From Anaerolineales bacterium UBA832 (GTDB taxonomy: Bacteria > Chloroflexota > Anaerolineae > Anaerolineales > UBA11657), in the NCBI GenBank assembly GCA_002296125.1, contig DBHI01000058.1, forward strand, positions 1 to 6,624: a stretch of DNA of 6,624 bases, written 5' to 3'. The notes beneath the pieces were generated by a model. It had not been told where the DNA came from. It saw nothing but the letters and a program-made list of their open reading frames with translations, and ran no database searches. Below are positions 5,626 to 6,624 of the stretch, piece after piece. A program made the position numbers and the translations under genes. Positions within the stretch are counted from its first letter, which is position 1. Each line of letters begins with the position of its first letter.

Positions 5626-6624
5626 TTAATCAGCAGATATTAGTTTTGCGGGTCCGCCTATCTTACTTGGAATAATTTCTACATTTAATTTTAACATATT
5701 AATATTTTCCATGACTGTTTCTTGATGTTTCGTATGAGTTAGGAATACAATGCTTGGTCCAGTGTCAATTGAAAAATATACAGGTATATTTTGTGAGCGA
5801 AGTCTGTGACACATGTGAAATAGAGGTATGTTTTCGGGTTCCCAAGCTATGAGTGGGTAATTATTTGTTGTAGTCATCGATACTGCATGTAACTTCATAC
5901 TATCTTGTTCAGCTATTTGTCCTATTGCTTTCAAATCTGATTGAGACATTGCTTCAATGCATTGTATGATTAGACTTGATCTTTGCTTAGTCCATTGTTG
6001 AAAAAAGGGACTACTAGTTACTGAGGCATGAGCATCTTCTGTTTTTAATGCAATTTGTGACATAATGGGGATTGTTATCATTGATAAATGTTGTAGTTCT
6101 TCATGGATATCTAAACGTACAGCAAAGCAATCTCTGTGAGATATACCTGGATAAGACATCCATAGTGATAAACCTCCTGCTGCACTTCTTGCAGCTGATC
6201 CTGATAAAAGACGCGCAGTACAACTAACGAGTTGTTGGTCTTCTGCTGCATTTACACCTAAAAGAGCACCTATAGAAGCTTTTGCTAAAGCAGCTCCAGC
6301 TGATGCGCTTGTACCTAGACCTTTAGCAAGAGGATTTCCCTGAAAAATATTTTTTGATTTAACAATTGCTTTCTTGTTGCTATTGCCTAATTCTCTTACA
6401 AAATCTAAGAGGTGGGTGACTTTGTCTAATTGTTTGTCATATATTTGTTGATTGTTGATATAAAGCTGATCAGAAGTAGTTTCTTCAGTAAATGATACTG
6501 ACGTAATAGTATAGGCGGCATCATTGTTTATTGATATGCTTGGCATATAAGCAGTACGCCAATTATGGTCAGCATGACCATGATATTTTAGTATTCCTTG
6601 CATGGCATATGCTTTAGCGCAAGC
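5626..6624 (-). CDS. mvaD: Mevalonate-pathway decarboxylase (diphosphomevalonate or phosphomevalonate decarboxylase), 5' end beyond the window
   Basis: A GHMP-fold enzyme that decarboxylates (di)phosphomevalonate with ATP to give isopentenyl diphosphate or isopentenyl phosphate. 332 residues are visible. The frame stays open to the right edge, reading ACAKAYA before the ATG ending at 6603. That segment aligns with the first strand of the family, so the ATG is internal and the true start lies just outside. Counting from that Met: Lys6 in LKYHGH; the phosphate-binding loop GLGTSASAG (95-103); SGSAARSAAGG (134-144) with the conserved Arg139; EDAHASVTSSPFF (189-201); and SIDTGPS (278-284) with the catalytic Asp280. 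Compared with the classical NxALxKYWGK motif, the Asn is Met, the Trp is His and the last Lys is His. Length fits the family. The fold is confident; whether the substrate carries one or two phosphates is open. Followed at 31 bp by the Nudix gene. Confidence 0.88.
   Translation of the reverse strand, partial: ACAKAYAMQGILKYHGHADHNWRTAYMPSISINNDAAYTITSVSFTEETTSDQLYINNQQIYDKQLDKVTHLLDFVRELGNSNKKAIVKSKNIFQGNPLAKGLGTSASAGAALAKASIGALLGVNAAEDQQLVSCTARLLSGSAARSAAGGLSLWMSYPGISHRDCFAVRLDIHEELQHLSMITIPIMSQIALKTEDAHASVTSSPFFQQWTKQRSSLIIQCIEAMSQSDLKAIGQIAEQDSMKLHAVSMTTTNNYPLIAWEPENIPLFHMCHRLRSQNIPVYFSIDTGPSIVFLTHTKHQETVMENINMLKLNVEIIPSKIGGPAKLISAD

Overview
The window is bacterial chromosomal DNA and clearly AT-rich, by eye roughly one third G+C. 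Gene content is mostly housekeeping: a short-armed SbcC/Rad50-type DNA-repair ATPase, a ClpC-type AAA+ unfoldase, a MutT-like Nudix hydrolase and a mevalonate-pathway decarboxylase. A bacterial ClpC together with a mevalonate-type isoprenoid enzyme narrows the lineage. The ClpC wording and the decarboxylase motifs (an N-terminal Lys-Tyr-His-Gly core and a late Ser-Ile-Asp-Thr-Gly-Pro-Ser) look to me most like Chloroflexota of the Dehalococcoidia/SAR202 kind. That placement rests on remembered family resemblance, not on a search.

Layout. Positions 1-163 (+) hold the end of a coding frame that makes an extremely acidic tail. The 214-bp gap 164-377 contains a strong hairpin (202-238), a weak candidate promoter and a 10+10 bp inverted repeat (321-348). 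sbcC follows at 378-2459 (+). It converges with clpC (2501-4993, -) across only 41 bp. Upstream of clpC, on the same strand, lie an 85-bp regulatory gap, the Nudix gene (5079-5594) and the decarboxylase gene (5626 to beyond the right edge). The decarboxylase and Nudix genes are 31 bp apart and probably co-transcribed. clpC can be read from them but also has a consensus-like -10 box (TATAAT) of its own, with repeated elements around it.

Functional picture. SbcC belongs to the Mre11-Rad50 class of DNA-end processing machines; its usual nuclease partner SbcD is not visible here. ClpC should unfold proteins and feed them to ClpP, and it carries a ClpP-docking Val-Gly-Phe loop. The Nudix enzyme may sanitise oxidised nucleotides or, because of its neighbour, act on a phosphorylated isoprenoid intermediate. 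The decarboxylase makes isopentenyl phosphate or diphosphate.

I see no CRISPR array, insertion sequence, tRNA, rRNA or phage gene, and no convincing wholly new system. The points most worth checking are the unusual active-site wording of the decarboxylase, the layered repeats in front of clpC, an inverted repeat in front of sbcC that shares a 10-bp word with the clpC region, and an A8 slippery run inside clpC with an immediate stop in the -1 frame.
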